Assembly (NCBI GenBank): GCA_011799875.1
Contig: CM022302.1
Location: 97,853,494 to 97,917,493, forward strand
Source of the DNA: Thinopyrum elongatum
Lineage: Eukaryota; Streptophyta; Magnoliopsida; Poales; Poaceae
Direction of reading: 5' to 3'
Length of the DNA: 64,000 nt
Position numbers and translations under genes: made by a program. The notes under the pieces are model-generated. The model was not told where the DNA came from. It worked only from the letters and a program-made list of their open reading frames with translations, and did no database searches. This document shows, in pieces, positions 10,602 to 23,089 of the stretch; within the stretch, counting starts at the first letter, position 1; each line of letters begins with the position of its first letter.

Positions 10602-11458
10602 TCTGCAAGGACTGCATCTTCAAGGCCTCAAGACTTCAAGACTCGAGACAAGAATTCAATATACCTCTGGGTGGAGAATGGTTAAGAAGGGTACATGGTG
10701 CGCCCAGTACTCAATAATTCTGGAGAAGCGTCGTGATATCATGTGGAAAGCTCCACCCAGGCTCAAAGAGACGGAAGAATACTTCATGCCCGGAAGCTTA
10801 CCTGTGCAACCGCAAGTCACTATGGGCTCTGGCTTGGTTGACCCTAGTGGTGACTCTAGCTGGGACGGTGCCAGCAGATGTAGAACTATGGTAGGATTGG
10901 ATGGGCACCGGACAGTGGTCAGAGGAACTCTTCGGAAGACCATGTTTCGGTCGTCTTGTTCTCAAACATCATGAAGTGCGAGAACGTAAAAAGAGGGATC
11001 GAATCTTGCGGGTAAAGTGTACAAACCTCTGTAGAGGGTTAAAACCTAATCGATTAGCCGTGTCCCCGGTTACGAACAATTTGAGCGTCTGGACTTGGAT
11101 CTATCTCGGAACTCTCAACATTGGACAGATAACTTAATTGTGGGGCAACTTATGACAATTTTGGGCTCAGAGACATCAGTTGGCGGAACCATGTCATGAT
11201 AGGAACCTCCGTAGTACAGACTCGAGTGAGTTTTGTTGTTGGGTTATAGTCTACACTCAACCTGCCGATGGCGTTGATGGGACTCCACACCCGATTGATT
11301 GTTTCCGCTGAGACTTATGAGGTATATATCAGTTTTACGTTAATTATACATGTGATTGCACTTTGATATATACATTGATATATTGTGTGTGCTAGCATAC
11401 TGATCCAGGGATTGCACAGATACACAGAGGCTTGACCGTTTGAGGTCGGGTCGCTACA
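10602..11458 (+). repeat. 5' LTR remnant of element B
   Basis: Its first 377 bases match the end of the 3' LTR with about a dozen substitutions. The rest runs to GTCGCTACA, four bases before the primer-binding site. Its own TG start is lost, because foreign sequence lies directly left of 10602. Confidence 0.75.
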
Positions 11459-11462
11459 GATA

Positions 11463-11474
11463 TGGTATCAGAGC
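11463..11474 (+). promoter_or_regulatory. Primer-binding site, initiator Met-tRNA type
   Basis: TGGTATCAGAGC, the standard plant LTR-retrotransposon primer site for initiator tRNA-Met, lies four bases after the LTR end. The stretch 11475-11999 that follows is leader without a supported ORF. Confidence 0.8.
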
Positions 11475-11999
11475 ACATGCTGACTGTAGGACGTGACCCT
11501 AGAAACTGGAAAGCCCTAGGACAGGAAATCTCTAAAAACTTTATTCTCAAAAAGATCCTTGACTTCTCGTCTTTTCTGATTTTATCAAATAGTCCCTCTT
11601 ACCTCAAATAGTTGGAATATACCCCATTCCCTTTTGACCACACGGAGGATCAACTGAAGCCGCTCCAAGAAGGACAAGATATCGGACAACTGATGGCCTC
11701 TTCAGAGTAAAGAGGATTTCACCATACATTAGAAGAGTTGAAGCTACAATAGTTGAAGACTCCGAAGACTTGAGGAATTTGAAGAATCTAAAGATTTAAC
11801 TGACCTTTAGAAGACCAAACCCCTGCTATATACTTACGTTAGATGCGATGATTTGTGAGCTGTCATTTGTTTGATGTTTTATCGACAGCCACAAAATAAA
11901 ACCCGTCTCTTCAAAACCATTGTTTGTATTGTGTGTATTATGTGTATATCCCTCTATTCTTCTCCCATATCTCATCCCAAAACCCTTCGACCCCAATAG

Positions 12000-12216
12000 A
12001 TGATGAATGAAGATGGAATTGTTCTTCCGAGATCGATGACACAATTGGAGGTAGCACAATGGATACAGGAAATGGAAGATCGCATGAAGGAGTACCGTAT
12101 TGAAGGAGAGTGTATAGTTCCAAACACACTACGGCAACTCACACAAGGTGCTGCAACATGGCGAGAGATACATCAAGTTATACAAGGATTGAATGGAGCA
12201 AATGCTTGGGAAGAAT
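12000..12216 (+). pseudogene. Gag-like protein of element B, N-terminal part (split by Copia C)
   Basis: The ATG at 12000 follows an in-frame stop (11997-11999), so the start is well fixed. About 72 codons precede the Copia insertion and include LEVAQWIQEMEDRMKEY and TWREIHQVIQGLNGANAW, a helical Gag-like segment. The frame continues exactly at 22353 once one AGAAT target duplication is discounted. With the distal part it would form a capsid/nucleocapsid-like protein of about 320 residues. The insertion makes it non-functional. Confidence 0.75.
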
Positions 12217-13955
12217 TGTTGGGGAACGTTGCATGGAAAACAAAAAAAATTCTACGCACACGCAAGATCTATCCATGGAGATGCATAGCTACGATAGGGG
12301 GAGAGCATCTACATACCCTTGTAGATCGCTAAGCGGAAGCGTTTATCACGCGGTTGATGTAGTCGTACTCTTCGCGATACGATCACGATCCAACAGATCT
12401 AGTGCCAAACGAACGGCATCTCCGAGTTTAGCACACGTGCGGCTCGATGACGTCTCCTCCTTCTTGATCCAGCAAGTGGGGGAGGAGAAGTAGATGGGAT
12501 CACAACCAACACGACGGCGTGGTGGTGATGGTGGTGGTGGAGCACTGACAGCGCTTTGCTAAGCGTCGCCGGGACAAGGCGGTGGAACTACAGAGTAACG
12601 GGAGAGAGAGGGGCGCCAAGGGCTTGGTGTATCCTCTTGGGGCGCCCCCTCCCCTCTATATATAGGTTGAGGGGCGTGGGAAATGGCCCCTCCAAGCCCT
12701 AGGGTGCAGCTCAGGGGGAGAGGACTTGGACTCCAAGTCCAATCCTATTACTACTAGGACTCCTTCCTTTTTTGCCTTCCCTAGCCACATGGGCTTTTGA
12801 GGACTTGGTGCGCCTAGCCCAATAAGGCCAGGGCGCCTCCCCGCAGCCCATGCTAGCCCTTGGGTCATGCTGAATCCACTTGTGGACTTCCGGTCCCCTC
12901 CGGAATCCTCCGGAACCTTCTGGAAGCTTCCTGGTACAATACCGAAAAAACTGCACCTTTTTCCGGAACCCAAAATATGACTTCCCATATATAAATCTTT
13001 ACCTCTCGATCATTCTGAAACTCCTCGTGACGTCCGGGATCTCATACGGGACTCCGAACAACATTTGGTTACCACTCATCAAATATCCCAATACTACTCT
13101 AGCGTCAACGAACGTTAAGTGTGCGACCCTACGGGTTTGGGAATTATGTAGTCATGACCGAGACACCTCTCCGGTTAATAACCAATAGCGGGACCTGGAT
13201 GCCCATATTGATTCCTATATATTCCACGAAGATCTTTTATCGGTTGAACCTTTATGACAACATACGTAATTCCCTTTGTCTGTCGGTATGTTACTTGCCC
13301 GAGATTCGATCGTCGGTATCTCTATACCTAGTTCAATCTCGATACCGGCAAGTCTCTTTACTTGTTCCGTAATACATATTGCAACTAACTCCTTAGTCAC
13401 TTTGCTTGCAAGCTTCTTGTGATGTGTATTACCGAGAGGGCCCAGAGATACCTCTCCGATACACGGAGTGACAAATCCCAATCTCGATTCACGCCAACTC
13501 AATAGACACCTTTGGAGATACCTGTAGAGCATCTTTATGATCACCCAGTTACGTTGTGACGTTTGATAGCACACAAGGTATTCCTCCGGTATCTGGGAGT
13601 TGCATGATCTCATGGTCGAAGGAACATGTATTTGACAATAAGAAAGCAGTAGCAATAAACTGAACGATCATATGCTATGCTAACGGTTGGGTCTTGTCCA
13701 TCACATCATTCTCCTAATGATGTGATCCCATTATCAAATGACAACTCGTGTCTATGGTTAGCAAACCTTAACCATCTTTGATCAATGAGCTAGTCTAGTA
13801 GAGGCTCACTAGGGACACGGTATTTATTTATGTATCCACACATGTATTTAAGTTTCCGGTCAATACAATTCTAGCATGAATAATAAACCTTTATCATGAT
13901 TAAGGAAATATAATAATAACCATTTTATTATTGCCTCTAGGGCATATTTCCATCA
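12217..13955 (-). repeat. 3' LTR of Copia C
   Basis: 1,739 bases, bounded by TG...CA and joined on the left to the AGAAT duplication. The GC-rich middle (about 12480-12920) produces overlapping spurious ORFs. On the minus strand it is preceded by the tract AAGTGGGAGAC (about 13956-13966), the likely polypurine tract. Confidence 0.9.
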
Positions 13956-13968
13956 GTCTCCCACTTGC

Positions 13969-14076
13969 ACTAGAGTCAATAATCTAGTTCACATCGCCAT
14001 GTGATTAACACCCAAAGAGTTCACTAGAGTCAATAATCTAGTTCACATCGCCATGTGATTAACACCCAAAGAGTTC
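13969..14076. repeat. Perfect 54-bp tandem duplication inside Copia C
   Basis: The unit starting ACTAGAGTCAATAATCTAG occurs twice head to tail (13969-14022 and 14023-14076). It lies just upstream of the polypurine tract in element orientation. The copies are identical, so the duplication is recent relative to the decayed pol, or has been homogenised. Confidence 0.85.
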
Positions 14077-14139
14077 TAAGGTGTGATCATGTTTTGCTTG
14101 TGAAAGAAGTTTAGTCAACGGGCCTTCCACATTCAGATC

Positions 14140-17100
14140 CGTATGTATTTTGCAAATTTTTATGTCTACAATGCTCTACATGGAGCTACTCTAGCTTATT
14201 GCTCCCACTTTCAATACGTATCCAGATTGAGACTCAGAGTCATCCAGATCGGTGTCAAAGCTTGCATCGACGTAACCATTTACGACGAAATCTTTATCAC
14301 CTCCATACCCGAGAAACATTTCCTTAGTCCTCTTAGGTACCTAAGGATAATTTTGACCGCTGTCCAGTGATCCACTCCTGGATCACTATTGTATCCCCTT
14401 GCCAGACTCATGGCAAGGCACACAACAGGTCTGGTACACAGCATGGCCTACTTTATAGAACCTATGGCTGAGGCATAGGGAATGACTTTCATTCTCTCTC
14501 TATCTTCTGCCGTGGTCAGGCTTTGAGTCTTACTCAACTTCATACCTTGCAACACAGGCAAGAACCCTTTCTTTGACTGATCCATTTTGAACTTCTTCAA
14601 AACTTTGTCAAGGTATGTGCTTTGTGAAAGTCCTATTAAGCGTCTTGATCTATCTCTATAGATTTTGATGCCCAATATGTAAGTAGCTTCACCGAGGTAT
14701 TTCATTAAAAAATTCTTATTCAAGTATCCTTTTATGATATCCAGAAATTATATATCATTTCCAATCAGCAATATGTCATCCACATATAATATCAGAAATG
14801 CTATAGAGCTCCCACTCACTTTCTTGTAAATACAGGCTTCACCATAAGTCTGTATAAAACCATATGCTTTGATCACCTCATCAAAGCATATATTCCAACT
14901 CCGAGATGCTTGCACCAGTCCATAGATGGATCGCTAGAGCTTGCACACTTTGTTATCACCTTCAGGATCGACAAAAACTTCCAGTTGCATCATATACAAC
15001 TCTTCCTCAAGAAACCCATTAAGGAATGCAAGTTTTTTGACATCCATTTGCCAGATTTCATAATCATAAAATGCGGCAATTGCTAACATGATTCGGATAG
15101 ACTTAAGCATCGCTACGGGTGAGAAAGTCTCATCGTAGTCAACCCCTTGAACTTGTCGAAAACCTTTTACAACAAGTCAAGCTTTGTAGACAGTGATATT
15201 ACCGTCAGCGTCCGTCTTCCTCTTAAAGATCCATTTATTCTTTATGGCTTGCCGATCATCGGGCAAATCCACCATAGTCCACACTTTGTTCTCATACATG
15301 GATCCTATCTCAGATTTCATGGCCTCAAGCCATTTTTTGGAATCTGGGCTCATCATAGTTTCTTCATAGTTCGTAGGTTCGCTGTTGTCCAACAACATGA
15401 CTTCCAGGACAGGATTGCCGTACCACTCTGGTGTGGAACGTGTTCTGGTCGACCTACGAGGTTCAGTAGTAACTTGATCTGAAGTTTCATGATCATCATC
15501 ATTTGCTTCCTCTCTGGTTGGTGTAGGCATCATGGGAACGACTTTCTCTGATGTACTACTTTCCAATTCGAGAGAAGGTACAACTACCTCATCAAGTTCT
15601 ACTTTCCTCCCACACACTTCTTTCGAGAGAAACTCCTTCTCTAGAAAGGACCCATTCTTAGCAACAAAGATTTTGCCTTCGGATCTATGGTAGAAGGTAT
15701 ACCCAATAGTTTCTTTCGGGTATCCTATGAAGACGCACTACTCCGCTTTGGGTTTGAGCTTATCAGGTTGAAGCCTTTTGACATAAGCGTCGCATCCCCA
15801 AACTTTTAAGAAATGACAGCTTAGGTTTCTTGCCAAACCACAGTTCATACGGTGTCATCTCAACGGATTTAGATGGTGCCCTATTTAACGTGAATGCGGC
15901 TGTCTCTAATGCATAACCCCAAAACGATAGTGGTAATCGGTAAGAGACATCATAGAACGCACCACATCTAATAAACTATGGTTATGACGTTCTGACACAC
16001 CATTACGCTGTGGTGTTCCAGGTGGTGTGAGTTGTGAAACAATTCCACATTGTTTTAAATGAAGGCCAAACTCGTAACTCAAATATTTGCCTCTGCGATT
16101 AGATCATAGAAACTTTATTTTCTTGTTACGATGATTCTCTACTTCACTCTGAAATTCTTTGAACTTTTCAAATGTTTCAGACTTGTGTTTCATTAAGTAG
16201 ATATACCCATACCTACTCAAATCATATGTGAAGGTTAGAAAATAACGATACCCGCCGCGTGCTTCAACACTCATCGGACTGCATACATTGGTATGTATTA
16301 TTTCCAATAAGTCATTAACTCGCTCCATTGTTCCGGAGAAAGGAGTTTTAGTCATCTTGCCCATGAGGCATGGTTTGCAAATATCAAATGATTCATAATC
16401 AAGTAATTCCAAAAGTCCATCCGCATGGAGTTTCTTCATGTGCTTTAACCAATATGACCTAAATGGCAGTGCCACAAGTATGTTGCACTATCATTATCAA
16501 TTTTGCATCTTTTGGCATCAATATTATGAATATGTGTATCACTACAATCGAGATTCAATAAACCATTCACATTGGGTGTATGACCATAGAAGGTTTTATT
16601 CATGTAAACAAAACAACAATTATTCTCTGACTTAAATGAATAACTGCATTGCAATAAATATGATCTAATCATATTCATGCTCAACGCAAACACCAAATAA
16701 CATTTATTTAGGTTCAACACTAATCCCGAAGGTAAAGGGAGTGTGCGATGGTGATCGTATCAACCTTGGAATCACTTCCAACACACATCGTCGCCTCGCC
16801 CTTAACCAGTCTCTATTTATTCTGCAGCTCCTGTTTCGAGTTACTAATCTTAGCAACTGAACCAGTATCAAATACCCAGGGGCTACTACGAATACTAGTA
16901 AGGTACACATCAATAACATGTATATCAAATATACCTTTGTTCACTTTGCCATCCTTCTTATCCGCCAAGTATTTGGGGCAGTTCCGCTTCTAGTGACCAT
17001 TCCCTTTGCAGTAGAAGCACTCAGTTTCAGGCTTAGGTCCAGCTTTGGGTTTCTTCACGGGAGTGGCAACTTGATTGCCATTCTTCTTGAAGTTCCCTTT

Positions 17101-17740
17101 CTTTCCCTTGCCCTTTTTCTTGAAACTAGCGGTCTTGTTAACCATCAACACTTGATGCTCTTTCTTCATTTCTACCTTCGCCGATTTCAGCATCGCGAAG
17201 AGATCGGGAATTGTTTCGTCATCCCTTGCACATTATAGTTCATCACGAAGTTCTAGTAGCTTGGTGATAGTGACTAGAGAACTATGTCAATCACTATTTT
17301 ATCTGGAAGATTAACTCCCACTTGATTCAAGCGATTCTAGTACCCAGACATTCTGAGCACATGCTCACTGGCTGAGCTATTCTCCTCCATCTTATAGGCA
17401 AAGTACTTGTCTGAGGTATCATACCTCTTGACACGGGCATGAGTATGAAATACCAATTTCAGCTCTTGGAACATCTCATATGCTCCGTGGCGTTCAAAAC
17501 ATTTTTGAAGTCCCGGCTCTAAGCCGTAAAGCATGGCGCGCTAAACTATTAAGTAGTCACCATATCGAGATTGCCAAACGTTCATAATGTCTGCATCTGC
17601 TCCTGCAATAGGTTTGTCACCTAGCGGTGCATCAAGGACATAATTCTTCTGTGCAGCAATGAGGATAATCCTCAGATAACGGACCCAGACCGCATCATTG
17701 CTACTATCATCTTTCAACTTAGTTTTCTCTAGGAACATAT
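14140..17740 (-). pseudogene. Copia gag-pol polyprotein, heavily decayed
   Basis: Read right to left on the minus strand, fragments appear in Copia order. Gag N-terminus about 17738-17541 (WVRYLRIILIAAQKNYVLD). Further Gag about 17534-17337. A lysine-rich linker and zinc knuckle CFYCKGNGH about 17193-16985. A protease-like segment with VFDTGS about 16890. The pre-integrase motif WHCHLGH about 16455. Integrase with TFTYDLSRYGY about 16205. The reverse transcriptase N-terminal region WLEAMKSEIGSMYENKVW about 15330-15280, and the catalytic LYVDDILLIG about 14780. RNase H lies toward 14350. Stops interrupt nearly every domain, with several frameshifts, so no product is expected. Domain order (integrase before reverse transcriptase) assigns it to Ty1/copia. 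Confidence 0.9.
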
Positions 17741-17946
17741 CAAAAAAATAGGGGAGCTACATCGCGAGCTATTGATCTACGACATAATTATGCAAAAACT
17801 ATTAAGACTAAGTTCATGATAAATTAAGTTCAATTAATCAAATTACTAATGAACTCCCACTTAAATTAACATCCCTCAAGTTATCTAAGTGATACATGAT
17901 CCAAATCAACTAACCCATGTCCAATCATCACGTGAGATGGGGTAGT

Positions 17947-19536
17947 TGATACGTCTCCAACGTATCTATAATTTTTGCTTGTTCCATGCTGTTATATTAT
18001 CATTCTTGGATGTTTTACAATCATTTTATAGCAACTTTATATCATTTTTTGGGACTAACCTATTGACATAGTGCCCAGTGCCAGTTGCTGTTTTTTGCTT
18101 CTTTTTTTACTTCGCAGAAAATCAATACCAAATGGAGTCCAAACGCAGCGAAACTTTTTGGAGATTTTTTCTGGACCAGAAGACACCTGTTGGGCCAAAG
18201 AAGTACCAGAGGGGGCTCCAAGGGGAGCACAACCCACCAGGGCGCGCCTGGGGCCCATGCACGCGCAGGTGGGTTGTGCCCACCTCGGCCGCCTCCCGCA
18301 CTGCCTCTTTGCTCTATAAATACCTCGAAAATCCAAAACCCTAGGGGAGTCGATGAAACACAATTCCAGCCGCCGCAAGTTCCAGAAACACCAGATCCAA
18401 TCTAGACACCATCACGGAGGGGTTCATCATCCTCATTGGTGCCTCTCCGATGATGCGTGAGTAGTTCATTGTAGACCTACGGGTTCGTAGTTAGTAGCTA
18501 GATGGCTTCCTCTCTCTCTTTTGATTCTCAATACAGTGGTCTCTTGGAGATCTATTTGATGTAACTCTTTTTGCGGTGTGTTTGTTGGGATCCGATGAAC
18601 TTTGAGTTTATGATCAGATCTATTTTATCCATGAAAGTTATTTGAGTCTTCTTTTGATCTCTTATATGCATGATTACTTATAGCCTCGTATTTCTTCTTC
18701 GAATCTTTGGTTTAGTTAGGCCAACTAAATCAATTTTTCTTGCCATGGGAAGAGGTGCTTTGTGATGGGTTCAGTCGTGCGGTGTTCTTTCCCAGTGACA
18801 GAAGGGGCAGCAAGACACGTATTGATCATTGCCATTATGGTTAACAAGATGGGGTATATTCCTACATGAATAGATCTTGTCTACATCATGTCATTGTTCT
18901 TATTGCATTACTCCGTTTCTCCATGAACTTAATACACTAGATGCATGCTGGATAGCGATCGATGTGTGGAGTAATAGTAGTAGATGCAGGCAGGAGTCGG
19001 TCTACTAATCTTGGACGTGATGCCTATATAATGATCATTGCCTGGATATCATCATAATTATTTGAAGCTCTATCAATTGCCCAACAGTAATTTGTTTACC
19101 CGCCATATGCTATTTTCTCGAGAGAAGCCACTAGTGAAATCTACGACCCCTGGGTCTATTTTCTCATCATATATCTTTAGATCTATATTGCTATTTGCCT
19201 TTTTATTTATTTGCATCTTTTATTTTCAGATCTATATTACCAAAAACCCAAAAATACCTCGCTAAATTTTATTTGCTTATATTCTATTTGCATCTACCAA
19301 TCTATCACTTTACCAATCTTTTACCTGGGAGGGATTGACAACCCCTCTTTTGCGTTGGGTTGCAAGTATTTGTTCTTTGCGTGCAGGTACCATTTACATA
19401 GTGTTGCTTGGTTCTCCTACTAGTTCGATAACCTTGGTTTCATAACTGAGGGAAATACCTACCTTCGTTGTACTGCATCATCCATTCCTCCTTGGGGAAA
19501 ACACTGGCGCAGATACGATACAAGTAAGGATCATCA
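17947..19536 (+). mobile_element. Solo LTR (TGATACGTCTCC family) nested in Copia C
   Basis: 1,590 bases from TGATACGTCTCC to GATCATCA, flanked by the target duplication GTAGT (17942-17946 and 19537-19541). No primer site, internal domain or second LTR is present. It is therefore the product of LTR-LTR recombination of an element that inserted after Copia C. It resembles the 3' LTR of element G more than those of A or I over its first 300 bases. Confidence 0.88.
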
Positions 19537-19541
19537 GTAGT

Positions 19542-20602
19542 CATCAATGGTGAACATCTCTATGTTGATCATATCTACTATATGACTCACGTTCGACCTT
19601 TCGGTCTCCAGTGTTCCGAGACCATGTATGTACATGCTAGGCTTGTCAAGTTTAACCCAAGTATTCTGCTTGTGTAAAACTGGCTTACACCCGTTGTATG
19701 TGAACATAGAGTCTATCACACCCGATCATCACGAGGTGCTTCGAAACGATGAACTTTAGCAATGGTGCATACTCGGGGAGAACACTTTTATCTTGAAATT
19801 TAGTGAAGGGATCATCTTATAATGCTACCATCGTTCTAAGCAAAATAAGATGCATAAAGGATAAACATCACATGCAATCAAAATATGTGACATGATATGG
19901 CCATCATCATCTTGTGCTTTTGATCTCCATCTCGAATGCATCGTCATGATCTCCATCGTCACCGGCTCGACACCTTGATCTCCATCGTTGCGTCAGGGTC
20001 ATCTCGCCAACTATTGCTTCTACAACTATTGCTAACGCATAGCGACAAAGTAAAGCAATTACATGGCTCTTGCATTTCATACAATAATTAAGAGACAACC
20101 GTAAGGCTCCTGCAGGTTGTTGATATTACAAAACATTATCATCTCATACAACAACGTATATCACATCACGTCTTGACCACATCACATCACAACATACCCG
20201 GCAAAAACAAGTTAGACGTCCTCTACTTTGTTGTTGCAAGTTTTACGTGGCTGCTACGGGCTTCTAGCAAGAACCGTTCTTACCTACGCAAAACCACAAC
20301 GGTGATTATCAAGTTTGCTGTTTTAACCTTCTTAAAGGACCGGCCGTAGTCAAATTCGATTCAACTAAAGTAGGAGAAACAGACACCCGCCAGCCACCTT
20401 TATGCAAAACAAGTTGCATGTCAGTCGGTGGTACCGGTCTCATGTGCGTGGACATGTAAGGTTGGTCCGGGCCGCTTCATCCCACAATGCCGCCGAATCA
20501 AAATAAAACTTTGGTGGTAAGCAGTATGAACATCACCGCCCACAACTTCTTTGTGTTCTACTCGTGCATATCATCTACGCATAGACCTGGCTCTGATGCC
20601 AC
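19542..20602 (-). other. 5' leader/internal start of Copia C, with Met-tRNA primer site
   Basis: This lies between the nested solo LTR and the 5' LTR. On the minus strand TGGCATCAGAGCCAGG (20601-20586) is the primer-binding site, a one-base variant of the usual TGGTATCAGAGCC. The rest shows no ORF above background and is probably decayed leader and gag start. Confidence 0.6.
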
Positions 20603-22347
20603 CGTTGGGGAACGTTGCATGGAAAACAAAAAAAATTCTACGCACATGCAAGATGTATCCATGGAGATGCATAGCTGAGATAGGGGGAGAGCATCTACAT
20701 ACCCTTATAGATTGCTAAGCGGAAGCGTTTATCACGCAGTTGATGTAGTCGTACTCTTCGCGATCCGATCATGATCCAACCGATCTAGTGCCGAACGGAC
20801 GGTACCTCCGAGTTTAGCACACGTGCGGCTCGATGACATCTCCTCCTTCTTGATCCAGCAAGCGGGAGAGGGGAAGTAGATGGGCTCACAACCAACACGA
20901 CGGCGTGGTGGTGATGGTGGTGGTGGAGCACCGACAGTGCTTCGCAAAGCGTCGCCGGGACGAGGCGGTGGAACAATGGAGTAACAGGAGAGAGAGAGAG
21001 GGGCGCCAAGGGCTTGGTGTATCCTCTTGGGGCGCCCTCTCCCCTTTATATATAGGCGGAGGGGCGTGGGAAACAGCCCCTCCAAGCCCTAGGGCGCAGC
21101 TAAGGGGGAGAGGACTTGGACTCCAAGTCCAATCCTATTCCTACTAGGACTCCTTCCTTTTTTGCCTTCCCTAGCCACATGGGCTTTTGAGGACTTGGTG
21201 CGCCTAGCCCAATAAGACCATGGCGCCTCCCCATAGCCCATGCTAGCCCTTGGGTCATGGTGAACCCACTTGTGGACTTCCAGACCCCTTCGGAATCTCC
21301 GGAACCTTTTGGAAGCTTCCTGGTACAATACCAAAAAAACTGCACCTTTTTCCGGAACCCAAAATATTACTTCCCATATAAAAATCTTTACCTCTTGACC
21401 ATTCCGAGACTCCTCGTGACGTCCGGGATCTCATCCGGGACTCCAAACAACATTTGGTTACCACTCATCAAATATCCCAACACTACTCTAGCGTCAACGA
21501 ACATTAAGCGTGCGACCCTACGGGTTTGGGAATTATGTAGTCATGACCGAGACACCTCTCCGGTCAATAACCAATAGCGGGACCTAGATGCCCATATTGA
21601 TTCCTATATATTCCATGAAGATCTTTTATCGGTTGAACCTTTATGACAACATACGTAATTCCCTTTGTCTGTCGGTATGTTACTTGCCCGAGATTCGATC
21701 GTCGGTATCTCTATACCTAGTTCAATCTCGTTACCGGCAAGTCTCTTTACTCGTTCCATAATACATCATCTTGCAACTAACTCCTTAGTCACTTTGCTTG
21801 CAAGCTTCTTGTGATGTGTATTACCGAGAGGGCCCAGAGATACCTCTCCGATACACGGAGTGACAAATCCCAATCTCGATTCACGCCAACTCAACAGACA
21901 CCTTCGGAGATACCTGTAGAGCATCTTTATGATCACCCAGTTATGTTGTGACATTTGATAGCACACAAGGTATTCCTCCAGTATCCGGTAGTTGCATGAT
22001 CTCATGGTCGAAGGAACATGTATTTGACATTAAAAAAGCAGTAGCAATAAACTGAACGATCATATGCTATGCTAACGGTTGGGTCTTGTCCATCACATCA
22101 TTCTCCTAATGATGTGATCCCGTTATCAAATGACAACTCATGTCTATGGTTAGGAAACCTTAACCATCTTTGATCAACGAGCTAGTCTAGTAGAGGCTCA
22201 CTAGGGACATGGTATTTGTTTATGTATCCACACATGTATTTAAGTTTTTGGTCAATACAATTCTAGCATGAATAATAAACCTTTATCATGATTAAGGAAA
22301 TATAATAATAACCATTTTATTATTGCCTCTAGGGCATATTTCCATCA
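20603..22347 (-). repeat. 5' LTR of Copia C
   Basis: 1,745 bases, nearly collinear with 12217-13955. The terminal dinucleotide next to the primer site is CG (plus strand, 20603) instead of TG, a single transition. The right end, TTTCCATCA, is intact and followed by the AGAAT target duplication. Confidence 0.9.
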
Positions 22348-23089
22348 AGAATTCAAGACGATCCTACTGAGGTCTCGTTTTATCCAGAAGCCTGGTGACA
22401 GTAAAATGAAGAAAACTTGTGCATGCAAGATATGTGGAGAAATAGGACACACCCATGAGGAACACGGGGATGGATGCCCTCATTGTGAAGAAAATCACCC
22501 GGAGGGAGAATGCCCGACTGGGCAGGTTACTTGTTTCTTGTGTGAAGGAACTACGCACTTCCCTGCTCAGTGTCACCTCTACCCCAAGGTACAAGAAATT
22601 ACCTATCAGCAGAAATAAGCCCTTAGGAAAAGTTTAGAAGAACCTGTTATGAAGGAAGACCCTGAAGAAGAAGGCCTAAACAGATTTTATTCCAATGCTT
22701 GCTATTCATGTGGAGAAGAAGGACATTATTCCCAGTATTGCATGAAGGAAAGAGAAGAGTATCTCAGAGACTTGCCGACAGCAGAAGTGAGGTATGACCC
22801 TCAGGAAATAGAAGCTCTCATTATGGAGAAATCCAGGAAGAGAAAACGAAGGCATCCCCAGAACAACCCAATTTCTGCAGAAAAAGACCTGAGTAATATC
22901 ACTTGTTACATGTGCAAGGATTTAGGTCATTACGCTGATAAATGTCCAGAGAAGAAGTCAAGAACCCAAAGAGCAGACACCATCCCCAAGAAGCCCAAAG
23001 ACTTATTGGAAGTTATTTGTTTTCGTTGCAGGGAAGCATGACATTATGCTACTAAATGTCCCGACAAGATGAAAGCTGGAGCTGAGTAG
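22348..23089 (+). pseudogene. Gag-like multi-zinc-knuckle protein of element B, C-terminal part
   Basis: Continues the frame broken at 12216. It carries an unusual series of Cys/His knuckles: CKICGEIGHTHEEHGDGC, CPHCEENHPEGEC, CFLCEGTTHFPAQC (all within about 22430-22580), CYSCGEEGHYSQYC (about 22697-22740), CYMCKDLGHYADKC (about 22903-22945) and CFRCREA-HYATKC (about 23020-23060). At least four fit the retroviral nucleocapsid pattern C-x2-C-x4-H-x4-C. Two in-frame stops interrupt it: TAA at 22616-22618, and TGA at 23039-23041 where the pattern expects Gly. The natural end appears to be TAG at 23087-23089. Known: such knuckles bind RNA. Inferred role: packaging of the element's own transcript. 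Confidence 0.75.

Larger units (their letters stand above)
12217..22347 (-). mobile_element. Copia LTR retrotransposon C (BARE/WIS/Angela-like), degenerate, minus orientation
   Basis: LTRs 12217-13955 and 20603-22347 (about 1.74 kb) are flanked by perfect target duplications AGAAT (12212-12216 and 22348-22352). On the minus strand the LTR starts TGATGGAAATATGCCC and ends in a run close to CGTTCCCCAACA, resembling the Triticeae BARE-1/WIS/Angela LTR. The internal domain carries gag-pol on the minus strand in Copia order with many stops, and a later solo LTR insertion (17947-19536). It landed in the gag-like ORF of element B. Confidence 0.93.

Noticed and set aside
10678..10974. 98-codon ORF present twice (also 27756-28052)
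   Set aside because: Its repetition only reflects the two copies of the element B LTR. Also open on the opposite strand; no domain.
17947..19536. Complete small retrotransposon
   Set aside because: Only one LTR with target duplications and no internal domain: a solo LTR.
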